DNA from: Vanilla planifolia
Lineage: Eukaryota; Streptophyta; Magnoliopsida; Asparagales; Orchidaceae
Reading direction: 5' to 3'
Assembly: GCA_023846275.1 (NCBI GenBank)
Contig: JAIUJO010000497.1
Span: forward strand, 477,501 to 541,500
DNA length: 64,000 nt
Shown here: positions 46,771-58,800 of the stretch, one piece after another
Position numbering within the stretch: the first letter of the stretch is position 1
Layout: the number at the start of each line of letters is the position of its first letter
Translations under genes and position numbers: made by a program
The notes under the pieces: generated by a model
The model's database searches: none
What the model was told of the DNA's origin: nothing
What the model saw: only the letters and a program-made list of their open reading frames with translations

Positions 46771-49700
46771 TAGGTTAGGCTATGCAAGAGTAGAGTATAG
46801 TGGAGCAAGGATAGGCTTGGCTAGAGTACAATAGAGTAAAGTAGAGGAAAGTAGAGCAGAGTAGGGTAGAGTAGTAGAGTAGAGTATAGTAAAGCTAGGT
46901 TAGGCTAGCTAAAGGCTAGGCAAGAGTAGAGTAGAATAGAGTAGAGAATTATAGAGTAGAGTAGAATAGAGTATAATAGGGTAGAGTAGTGTTAGGATAG
47001 GGTAGGCTAGGCTAGGCTAAGTTATAGTAGATTAGAGTAGAATATAGTAGACTAGAGTAAAGTAAAAGTTAAGTAGAGGTAGGTTAGGCTAGGCTAGGCT
47101 AGAGTAGGCTAAGCTAGGTAAGGCTAGGCTAGAGTAGAGTAGAGTAGAGCTAGGTTAGGCTAGGCTAAGGTAGGCTCAGCTAAATAAGGCTACAGTAGAT
47201 TAGAAAAGAGTAAAGTAGAGTAGAGCAGAGCAGAGCAGAGAAGAGTAGAGAAGAATAAAGCAGAGTGGAGTAGAGTAAAGCAAAGAGGAGAAGAGTAGAG
47301 TAGAGTAGAGCATAGTAGAGCTGAGTAGAGCAGAGCAAAGTAGAGCAGAGCAGATCAAAGTAGAGTAGAGAAGAGTAGAGTAGAATAGAATAGAGTAAAG
47401 TAGAGTAGAGTAGAGCTTGATTAGGTTAGTCTAAGCTAAGTAGAATATAGTTCAGTAGAGTAGAGTAGAATAGAGTAGAGTAGAATAAAGAAGAGTAGAG
47501 CAAGGTTAAGCTAGGCTAGGTTAGAGTATAATAGAGAAGATTAGAGTAGAGTAGAGTAGAGTAGATCAGAGTAGAGTTGAGCAGAGCATAGTAGAGTAGT
47601 GCAGACTAGAGTGGAGCTAGATTAGGCTAGGGTATAGTAGAGTAGAGTAGAGTAGAGTAGAGTAGAATAGAACAGAGTAGAGTAGAGTCGAGTAAAGTTG
47701 AGCTAGGTTATGCTAGGCTAGGCTAGGGAAAGTTAAAGTAGATTAGAGTATAGTAGATTAGAGAAGAGTATAGTAGAGTAGAGTAAAGTAGGTTAGAGCT
47801 TAGTTAGGCTAGGCTAGGCTAGGGTAGGCGAGGCTAGGTTAGGCTAGGCAAAGCTAGAGTAGAGTACATTAAAGTAGGGTAGAGTAGAGTAGAGTAGAGT
47901 AGGGTAGAGCTAGGTTTGGCTAGGCAAAGATAGGCTATGATAGTGTAGAGTTAAGTAGAGCTTGGTTAAGCTAGGCTAGGCTATGTTAGAGTAAAGTAGA
48001 GTCAAGTAGAGTAGAGTAGAGTTGTGTAGAGTAGGGTAGAGTATCATAGAGTATAGCTAGATTTGGCTAGGCTAGGCTAGGCTAGACTAGACTAGTGTAA
48101 AGTAGAGTAGAGTAGAGTGGAGTATAGTAAAGCAAGGTTAGGCTTTATTAGGCTTGGCTAGAGTAGAGTAGAGTGGAGTAAGATTGAGTAGAGTATAGTA
48201 GAGTAGAGTAGAGTAGAGTAGTGCAGAGTAAAGTAGAGTATAGGTTAGGAGAGGAGAGCAGAGTAGAGTAGAGTAGAGCAAAAGAGTAGAACTGAGCAAT
48301 GTAGGGTAGAGTAGAGCAGAGCAAAGTCAAGTAGAGCAGTGCAGAGCAGAGTAGAGTAGAGCAGAGTAGAATAAAGCAGAGCTTGGTTAGGCTAGGTTAC
48401 GTTATGCTAGGAAAGACGAGGCTAGGCTAGGCTGGAGTAGAGTAGAATAAAGGAGAGTAGAGTATAGCTAGGTTAGTCTAAGGTAGGGTAGGCTAGGCTA
48501 GGCTAGGCTAGAGTAGAGATGAGTTGAGTAGAGTAGAGCTATATTAGGCTAAATTCGGCTAAGCTAGGCAAGAGTATAATAGAATAGAGTTGAGTGGAAT
48601 AGAGTAGAGTAGAGTAGAGTAGACTAGAGTAGAGTAGGGTAAAATAGAGTAGAGTAGATTAGAGTAGAGTAGTGTAGAGCGAGGTTAGCTATGGCTAGGC
48701 AAGGTTAGGCTAGCCTAAAGTAGAGTAAAGTAGAGTAACAAATAGTAGAGTATGATAGAGTAGAGCAGAGTAGAGCAGGGTGGAGCATAGCAGAGTAGAG
48801 TAGAGCAGAGTAGAGCAGAGCAGAGCAAAGTTGAGGAAAGCAAAGCAGAGCATAATAGAGCATGGTTAGGCTAGGCAAGCGTAGGGTAGAGTCGAGTATA
48901 GTATAGTAGAGCTAGGCTATGCAAGGCTAGTATAGGCTAGAATACAATAGAGTAAAGTAGAGTAGAGAAGAGAAGAGTAGAGCAGGGTAGAGTAGGACAG
49001 AATAGAGCAGAGCTAGGTTAGGTTGCCTATGCTAGGCAAGGCAAGAGTAGAGTAGGGTAGAGTAAAGTAGAGTAGAGTAGAGCTAGGTTAGGCCAGGCTA
49101 GGCTTGGCTAAGTTAGAGATGAGTAGATTAGAATATAGTAGATTATAGTAGTGTATAGTAGAGTAGAGTAAAAGTAAAGTAGAGCTTAGTTAAGCAAGGC
49201 TAAGCTAGGCTTAACTAAGCTAGGCTAGCCTAGAGAAGAGTATAGTAGAGAAGAGTAGAGCTAGGTCAGGTTCGGCTAGGCTAAATTAGGCTAGAGTAGA
49301 GTAGAGTATAGTAGAGTGGAGTAGAGTTGAGCATAACAGAGCAGGGTAGAGTAGAGTAATGTAGAGCAGAGTAGAGAAGTGAAACGTAGAGTAGAGCAGG
49401 GAAGAGTAGAGTAGAGTAGAGAAGAGCAAAGTAGAATAGAGCAGAGCAAAGTAGAGCAGAGTAGAGTAGAACAAGGATAGGCTTGGCTAGGTTATGCTAG
49501 GTTAGAGTAGAGTAGAGTAGAGTATAGTAGAATAGAGTAAAGAAGAGTAGAGCAAAGGAGAGCTAGATTTGGCTAGGTTAGGCTTCGCTAAGCTAGGTCA
49601 GGCAAGAATATGCTAGGATAAGTTAGAATAGAGTAGAGTTGAGTAGAGTAGAGTAGTGTAGAGTATAGTAGAGTAGAGTAGAGAGAAAAAGGTTAGGTTT

Positions 49701-52700
49701 GGTTAGGCTATGCTAGAGTAGAGTAGAGTAGAGCAGAGCTAGGTTAGGCTAAGCTAGGCTCAAGTAGAGTAGAGTAGAATAGAGTAGAGTAGAGTAGAGT
49801 TGAGTAACAAAGAGCTAGGTTATTCTAGGCTAGGTTAGGCTAATTTAAACTAGAGTAGAGTATATTAGAGTAGAGTAAAGTAGGTTAGAACTAGGTTAGG
49901 TTAGGCTATACTAGAGTTCGCTAGGCTAGATGAGGCTTTGCTGGGCTAGAGTAGAGTAGAGTAGGGTATGGTAGAGTAGAGTTGGGTAAAGAGGATCTAT
50001 TTTAGGCGAGGCTTGGCTTGGACAAGCTAGACTAGGCTAGTTTGCAGTATAGTAGAATAAAGTATAGTAGAGAAAAGTTGAGTAGAGTAGAGTAGAGTGG
50101 AATAGAGCATAGTAAAGTAGAGTATAGCAGAGCTGAGTTGAGCTAACAAGAGCAGAGTAGAGTCGAGTAGAGTAGACCTAGGTTAGGTTTGGCTAGGTTA
50201 GACTAGTTTAGAGCAGAGCAGAGTAGAGTAGATTAGAATTGAGTAGAGTAGAGTAGAGTAGAGTAGGGCATAAAAGAGCAGAGTAGTGTAGAATAGAGTT
50301 GAGCAAGCAGAGTAGTGTAGAGTTATGCTGGGCTAGAGTAGAGTAGACTTGAGCAAGTTTAAGCTAGACTGGGATAGGTTAGAGTAGAGTAGAGTATAGT
50401 AGAGTGCACTAGAGTAGTGTATAATATAATAGAGTAGAGTAGAGTATAGCCAGGTTAGGATAGGTTAGGCTAGGCTAGGCTAGAATAGAGTAGAGTAGAG
50501 TAGAGAAAACAAAAGTAGAGTAGAGTAGAACGGAGTAGGGAAGAGTAAAGAAAAGTAAAGTAGAAAGCAAAGTAGAGTACAACAGAGTAGAGTAGAATAT
50601 AGTTGAGTAGAGTTGAGTAGATTAGAGCAAAGCAAGGCCAGGCAAGGCTTTCTTAGGCCAGGCTATGCTTGGCAAGGCTATGCTAGAGTAGAGTAGAGTA
50701 GGGTAGAGCTAGGTTAAGCTAGGCTAGGTTAGAGTTGAGTAGAGTAAAGTTGAGTAATGTATAATAGAGTAGAGTAGAGTAGAGTAGAGCTAAGTTAGGC
50801 TTTGCTAGGCTAGGTTAGGCTTGGCTAGGCAAAGTTAGGCTTGAGTGGAGTAGAGTAGAGCAGAGTGGAGTAGAGGTAAGTTAGGATAGGCTAGGCTAGG
50901 CTTGTTTAGGTTAGGATAGTGTAGAGTAGAGTAGAATAGAGTAGAGTAAAGCAAGGTTAGGTTAGCCTAGGTAAGGCTAGGCTAGGCTAGAGTTGAGTAG
51001 AGTAGAGTAGAGTAAAATAGAGCAGAAAAAAGTAGAGTAGAGAAGAGCAAAATAAATTGAAGAAGATAGAGCAGAGCAGAGTGGAGTAGAGCAGAATAGA
51101 GTAGAGTTTAGTTCAGCAAGTAGAGCAGAGTAGAGTAGAGTAGAGTAGAGCTAGGTTAAGCTAGTCTAAGCCAGGCGAAACAAGAGTAGAGTAGAGTAGA
51201 GCTAGGTTAGGCTCGGTTAGGCTAGGCAAGGTTAGAGTAGAATAGAGTAGAGTATAGTAGAGTAAAGTAGAGTAGAGTAGAGGAAGGAAGAGCATAGCAG
51301 AGCAAAGTAGAGCAGAGCAAAGCAAAGTATCGTAGAGTAGAGCCAGGTTAGGCTAGGCAAGAGTATTGTAGAGTAGAGCAATGTTAGACTAGGCTTGGCT
51401 AGAGTATAGTAGAGTAGAGTAGAGTAAAGCAGAGAAGAGCAGAGCAAAGCATTACAGAGCAAAGCTTAGAATTGTTAAGTTAGGCTATGCTAAGCTAGGT
51501 TGCGTAAGGCTAGGCTCGACTTAGCCAAGCTAGGTGCTAGAGTAGAGCAGAGTAGAGTCGAGCTATGTTAGACTAGGCTAGGGTAGGTTAGAGTATAATA
51601 GAGTAGAGTAGAGTATAGTAGAGCTAGTTAGACTAGGCAAAGAAAGGCTAGGTTAGGTAAGGCTAGATATGGTAGAGTAGAGTAGAGTTGAGTAGTGCTC
51701 TGTTAGGCTAGGCTAGTCTTGGATAGGCCACAGTAGAGTGGAGAAAGTGGAGCAGAGTAGAGTAAAGCAAAGTAGAGCAGAACAAAGAAGAGAAGACTAA
51801 AGTAAAACAGAGCAGAACAGAGAAGAGTAAAGTAGAGTAGAGTAGATCTATGTTAGGAAAAGCTAGACGATGTTAGGCTAGGTTAGAGTGGAGTATTATA
51901 GATAAGAGAAAGTGTTAGTAAAGTATTGTAGAGTAGCGTAGAATATAGTAGAGCTAGGATAGGGTTGGCTAGACTAAGCTAAGCTAAGGCTAGTTAGAGT
52001 AGGGTAGAGTAGAGTTGAGTTAGGTTAGGTTAGGCTAGGCTAAGCTTTGCTAAAGGAGAGTAAAGTAGAGTAGAGTAGAGAAGAGAAAAGTATAACAGAA
52101 GATAGTAGAGTACAACAGAGCAGAGTAGAGTATAGCAAAGTAGAGCAGAGTAGAGAATAGTAGAGCAAAGCAAGGTTAGGCTAGGCTATGCTAGAGTATA
52201 GTAGAGTAGAGTAGAGTAGAGCCTTGTTATGTTAGCCTAGGTTAGGCTTGGCTAGAGTAGAGTTGAGTAGAGTAGAGTAGGGTAGAGTAGATTAGAGTAG
52301 AGTAGAGTAGAGTGGAGTAGATTAGAGTTGAGTAGAGTAGAGCAAAGGAGAGCAGAGGGGAGAAAAGGAGAGCATAATGGAGCAAAAGGGTAGAGTAGAT
52401 TAGAGCAGAGTAGAGTAGAGCAGAGTAGAGTAGTGCAAAGTAAAGAAGAATATAGTAAAGCAGAGTAGAGTAGAGCTGAGCTAGGTTAGGCTAGGCTAAG
52501 TAAGGATAGGCTAGGCTAGGATATAATAGAGTAGAGTAAGGTAGAGTAGATTAATGTAGAGTAGAGTAGTGTAGAATGGAGCTAGTTTAGGGTAATCTAG
52601 GGTAGCTTAGGCAAGGCTAATGTAGTCTAGGCTAGGCCAGAGTAGAGTACAGCAAAGTACAGTAGAGTAGCACTAGATAAAGCTAGGCTAGAGTAGAGTA

Positions 52701-52789
52701 TAGTAGAGAAGAGTAGAATAGAGTATAATAAAGCAGAGTATATTAGAGTAGAGTGGAGTAAAGTAGAGAAGAGTAGAATAGAGTAGAGT

Positions 52790-52867
52790 AGAGGAGAGGA
52801 GAGGTAAGGAGAGGAAATAAGAGTAGAGGAGAGGAGAGAGAAGAAGAAGAGTGTAGAGAAGAGAAAA
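52790..52867 (+). repeat. Purine-rich GGAGA patch
   Basis: Purine-rich units include a 27-nt pure A/G run at about 52825-52851, where the period drifts to GAA/AGA triplets. A few T bases interrupt the patch. Confidence 0.8.
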
Positions 52868-55800
52868 TTAGAGTAGAATAAAATACAGTAGAGGAGAATA
52901 GAATAGAGCAGAGCAGAGCAAAGTAGGGTCGAGCAGAGTAGAGTAGAGTAGAGCCTAGGATAAGCATGGTTATGCTAGGCTAGGCTAAATCTATGCTAGA
53001 GTAGAGTAGAGTAGAGTAGAGCAGAGCTAGGTTAGGCTAAGCTAAGTAGAGTAGAGTAGAATAAAATAGAGTATAATTGAGTAGAGAATAATATAATAGA
53101 GTAAAGTAGAGTAAAGCTAGGTTATGCTAGGCTAGGCTAGAGTAGAGTAGCGTAGAGTCGTGTAGAGTAGAGTAGAGTAGAGCTACGTTATGTTATCCTA
53201 GGCTAGGTTTGGCTAGCATTGGCTAGGCTAAGCTAGGCTTGAGTAGAGTAAAGTAGCGTAGAGTTAAGTAGAGTAGAGCTTTGTTTAGCTAGAGTTGAGT
53301 AGATTAGAGAAGAGCAGAGCAGAGAAGAGTAGAGTAGAGCAAAGGTAGAGTAGAGTATAGCAAAGTAGAGTAGAGCAGAGCAAAGTAGAATAGAGCATAG
53401 CTAAGTAGAGTAGAGCAAAGCAGAGCAGAGCTAGGCTATGCTAAGCTAGGCTAGGTTAGAGTAGAGTAGAGTAGAGTGGAGTAGAGTAGAGTAAAGTGGA
53501 GTATAATAGAGTATAGTAGAGTAGAGTAGAGTAATGTAGTGTAGAGTAAGGTTTGGCTAAGCTAGAGTACAGTAGAGCAAAGCAGATTAGAGCTCGGTTA
53601 GGCCATGCTAGCTTAGGCTTGGAAAGGCTAAAGTAGAGTAGGGTAGAGTAGATTAGAGCAGAGCAAAGCAGAGCACAGAATAGTAGAGCAGATCAAAGCA
53701 GAGAAGAGTAGAGTAAAGTTAAGCAGAGTAGGGTAGGGCACCGCAAAGCATAGTTGAGTAAATTTTAGTAAAGCTAGATTAGGCTAAGTCGGGCTTGGTT
53801 AGAGTAGAGTAGAGTAGAGTATAGCAAAGTAGAGCTAGGATAGCTAGGCTAGGCTAAACTAGGCTCGAGTAGAGTAGAGTAGAGAAGATAGCAGAGCTGA
53901 GTAGAGTAGAGGAGAGCAGTGCAGCGTAGAGTGGAGCAGAGCAGAGCGAGTAGAAACGAGCAGAGCAGAGTCGAGCAGAGTAGAGTAGAGCTAAGCTAAG
54001 CAAAGTGGAGTCGAGTACAGCGGAGTGAAGCAGAGCAGAGTAGAGTGGAGCAGAGCAAAGTAGAGTATAGCAGAGTAGAGCAGAGCAAGGTTATGCTAGG
54101 CTAGGCTAGCCGAGGCTCGACTAAAGTATAGTAGACTAGAGTACAACAAAGTGAAGTTGAGCTTGGTCAGGGTAGGCAAGGCTAGGCTTGGTTAGAGTAG
54201 AGTAGAGTAGAGCAGAGCGAGGTTAAACTAGGCTAGGTTAGCGTGGGTTAAGCTAGGCAAGTGTTGAGTAGCGTAGAGTGGAGTAAAGAATAGCTAGGTT
54301 AGGCTAGGCTAGGATAAATTACAATAGAGTAGAGTAGAGCTAGGTTAGGCTAGGCCAAATAAGGCTAAGCTGAGAAAAGTAGAATATAGTAGAGTAGTGT
54401 GGTACAGTATAGTGAAGTGAAGCTAGGTTAAGATAGGCTGCATTTGACTAAGTTAAACTTGAGTAGAGTATAGATGATTAGAGTATAGTAAAGTAGAGTA
54501 GAGCTTTCTTAGGCTTGGCATGGGTAGGCCTGGGTTGGCTTGGCTTGGCTGGGCGATGCTAAAGTATAGTAAAAAAGAGTAGAGTAGAGTAGAGCTAAGC
54601 TAGACTAGGCTAGGTTATGCTAGGCTAAACTAGGCTAGAGTAGAGTAGAGTAGAGAAGTGTAGAGAAGAGTGTAGAGTAGAGATAATCATAATTGAGTAG
54701 CGTAGAGTAGAGTAGAGCAGAGCAGAGTAGAGTAGAGAAATGCTAGGTTATATGAGGCTAGGCTATGCTTGAGTAGTGTAGGGTAGAGCAAGGTTAGGCT
54801 ATACTAAGATAGGCTTGGCGATGTTAGAGTGGCTTGCCTAGGCTAGGCTCGCCTAGACTAGAGTAGAGTGGAGTAGATTAGGGCAGAGTAGAGTAAAGCA
54901 GAGCATAGTAGAGTGGAATAGAGCATAGTAGAGTGGAGCAAAGCAGAATAGAGCGAGTTTTGGCTAACCTAGGCTAGGCTAGGCTAAGTTAGGCAAAGTT
55001 AGAGTATAGTAGAATAGAGTAACATATAGCAGAGCAAAGCAGAGTAGAGCTAAGTAGAGTAGAGCTTAGCTAAATAATACAGAGTAGAGTAGAGTAGAGT
55101 TGAGCAGAGAAGAGCAGAGTAGAGTAGAGAAGAGTAGAGCAGAGCAGAGCAGAGTAGTACAGAGTAGAGTAGAGTAGAGTATAATGAGGTTAGGCTTGCC
55201 TAGGCTAGGCTATGCTATGTTAGGCTTGGCTAGAGTAGATTAGAGTCAAGTAAAGTAAAGCTAGCTTAGGCAAGGCTAGGCTAGAGTAGAGTAGAGCAAA
55301 GTATAATAGAGTAGAGTGGAGTAGAACAGAGCAGAGTAGAGCAATGTTAGATTTGGTTAGGTTAAGCTGGGCTAGGCTATGTTAGGCTTGGTTAGAGTAG
55401 ATTTGAGTAGAGTAGAGCTAGGTTTGGCAAGGCTAAGTTATGCTCGATCATAGTAGAGTAGAATAGAGTAAAGTAGAGTATAGTATAGTATATTAGAGCT
55501 GAGTGAAGTAAAGCTCACTTTACATAAGCAAGGCTAGGCTAGGCTAGGGTTTGCTAGGTTAGGTTAAGCTAGGCTAGACTACAGTAGATTAGAGTAAAGT
55601 AGAGTAGAGTAGAACTAGGTTAGGCTTGCCTAGGCAAAGCTAGGCTATAGTAGAGTAGAGTATAGTAGAGCAGAGAAAAGCATTACAGAGCAAACTAGAG
55701 AAGAGCAGAGTAGAGCTTAATAGAGCAGAGCATATTAGAGTTAGGATAGTTTAAGCAAAGCACGGCTAGGCTTGGCTAGGATCGATTAGAGTATAGTAGA

Positions 55801-58800
55801 GTAGACTAGAGTAGAGCATAGTAGAGTAGAGTAGAGTATATTAAAGTAAGGAAGAGTAGAGTAGAGCTGTGTCAGGCTAGGCAAGAGTAGAGTAGGGTAG
55901 AGCAGAGTAGGGTAGAGTTAGTTAGGTTAAGCTATGCTAGGCTAGGCTTTACTAGAGTAGAGTGAAGGGGAGTAGATCAGAGCAAAATGGAGCAGAGTAG
56001 AGCAAAGCTGAGAGCAGTAGAGAAGAGTAGAGTAGAGCAAAACAGAGTAGAGAAGAGTAGAGTAGAGTAGAGTAGAGTAGAGCAGAGTAGAAAAGAGTAG
56101 AGTAAGGTTAAGAAAGGCTAGGCCAGGTTAGCCTAGAGTAGAGTAGAGTTGAGTAGAGTAAAATAGAGCAAGGTTAGGCTATGTTAAGTTAGAGTAGAGT
56201 GGTGCATAATACACTATATTAGAGTAGAGTAGAGTAAAGTAGAGTAGAGCTAGATTAGGCTAGGTTAGAGACGCCTGGCTAGGCAATGCTAAGCTAGAGA
56301 ATAGTTGGGTATAGTAGAGTAGAGCTGAGTTAGGCCAAGAGAGGGTAGTCTAGGCTAAAGTAGGCTAGAGTATAATATAGTAGAGTATATTAGAGTAGAG
56401 TTGAACATAATAGAGTAGAGCGAAGTAGAGCAGAGTATAGTAGAGCAGAGTAGAATAGAAGAAAATAGAGTAGAGTAGAGCATAGTAGAGCAGAGGTGAG
56501 TAGAGTAGAGTAGAGTAAAGTAGAGCAAAACAGAGTAGAGTAGAGCTAGGTTAGGCTAAGCTAAGCAAGGCTAGGTTAGAATAGAGTAGAGTAAAGTAGA
56601 GTAGAGTATAGTATAGTAGAGTAGAGCTACATTAAGTTAGGCTAGGCTAGGCTAGCCTAAGATAGGTAGGCTAGGCAAGGCTAGGCTTGGCTAGAATGGA
56701 GTAGAGTAGTGTAAAGCTAGGTTTTGCAAGGTTAGGATAGAGTATAACAGAGCAGAGTAGAGTAGAGTAGAGTATAATAGAGCAAAGAAGAGTAGAGTAT
56801 AATTGAGTAGAGTAGAGCAAAGCAGAGCAGAGCGAGGTTAGGCTAGGCTAGGCTATGCTTAGCTAGGCTCGAATAGGCCAGGCTAGGCTAGAGTAGATTA
56901 AAGTATAGTAGTGTAGAGTTAATTAGAGCTAGGTTATGCTATGCTAGGCTTGGCTAAGTAAGAGTGAAGTAGAGTAGAGTAGAGTAGAGTAGTGTAGAGT
57001 AAAATCGAGTAGAGCTAGGTTAGGCTAGGCTAGGTAAGGGTAGGCTAGGTTATGTTAGGCGAAGCTAGAGTAGAGTAGGGTAGAGTAGAGTAGAGTAGGG
57101 TAGAGCTAGATTAGGTTAGGCTAGGCTAAGGAAGGCTAAACAAGGCTGGAGTAGAGTAGAGTACAGTAGAGATGAGCATATGAGATAGAGTAAAGTATAG
57201 TAGAGTAGAGAAGAGTAAAGTAAAGCATAGTAGAGTAGTCTAGAGCAAAGAAGAGTAGACCATAATAGAGTAGAGTAAAATAGAGTAGAGAAAAGCAGAT
57301 GGAGCAGAGTAGAGTAGAGCAAAGTAGAGTAAAGTAGTATAGAGCAGAGCAGAGCAGAGCAGAGCAAAGTAAAGCTAGGTTAGGTTAGGTGAGGGTAGGT
57401 TAGGATAGGGTAAGCGAGGCCAGGCTAAGCTAGAGTAAAGTAGAGTGGAGTAAAGTGGAGTAGACTAGAGCTTGGTTAGGCTAGGCTAGATTAAGTAGAG
57501 TAGAGTAGAGCAGAGCAGAACAAAGTAGAGTAGAGTAGAGTGCAGCAGAGCAGAGTAGAGAAGGGCAGAGTGGAGTAGAGCAAAACTGAGTAGAGCAAAG
57601 CAGAGTAGAGTAGAGTCGAATAGAGCAGGACAGAGTATGGCAGATCAGAGCAGAGCAAAGCTAGGTTAGGCAAGGCTAGTTGGAGTAAAGTAGAGTAGAG
57701 TGGAACTAAACTAGGTTAGGTTATGTTAGGCTAGGACAGGTTTGGCTAGGCTAGGCTAGGCTAGAGTAGAGTAGTAGAGTAATGTAGAGTAGAGTAGAGT
57801 AGAGTAGAGCTAATTTAAAATAGGTTCGATTAGGCTAGGATGGGCAAGACTATAGTAGATTAGAGTGGAGCCAAGTTGAGTAGAGCAAAGCAAAGTAGAG
57901 TAGAGTAGAGTAGAGTAGAGCAAAGCAGAGAAGAGTAGAGTATAATAGATCAGAGTAGGGTAGAGCTTGGTTAGGCTAAGCTAGGCTAAACTAAGCTAGG
58001 CTAAGCTTGGTTAGAGTAGAGTAGAGTAGAGTAGAGTAGAGTAGGGTAGAGTAGAGTAGAGTATAATAGAGTAGAGTAGAGTAGAGCTAGGATAGGCTAG
58101 GCTAGGCTAATTAGGCAAGGTTAAGCAAGGTTAGAGTAGAGTAGAGTACAGTAGAGCAAGGTTAGGTCAGGCTAGGCTAGGCTAGAATAGGCTAGATTAG
58201 AGTAGAGTAGAGTAGAGTAGAATAGAATAGAGCAAAGTAAAATAGAGCAGAGTAGAGCAAAGTAGAGCAGAGTATAGTAGAGTAGACTAGAGCAAAGCAA
58301 AGCAGAGCAGAGCAGAGCTAGGTTTGTCTAGCATAGGCTAGACTAGGCTAGGCTTGTGTAGAGTATAGTAGAGTAGAGTAGAGAAGAATAGAGCTTGGTT
58401 GGGCTAGGTTAGGATTTAGTAGATTAGATTAGAGTATAGTAGAGTTTAGAAGAGTTATGTTAAGTTAGGTCAGGCTATGTTAGGCTAGGCTACCTAGGCT
58501 TAGTTAGGCTAGGCTATGTTAGAGTAGAGTACAGTGAGTAGTGTAGAGTAGAGAAGAGTAGAGTGGAGTAGAGTAGAGTAGAGCTTAGTTTGGTTATGCT
58601 AGGCTAGGCTTGGCTCGAGTAGAATAGAGTAGAGTAGAGCAGAGCAGAGTAGAGTAGAGTAGAGTAAAGTAAGGTTAATCTAAGGTAGGTTGGGCTAGGC
58701 TAGGCCAGGCTAGGTTAGGCTAGGTTAATTATAGTAGAGTAGAGTAGAGTAGAGTTGGGTAGAGCTAGGTTATTTTAAGCCAGGTTATGCTAGGGTAGGC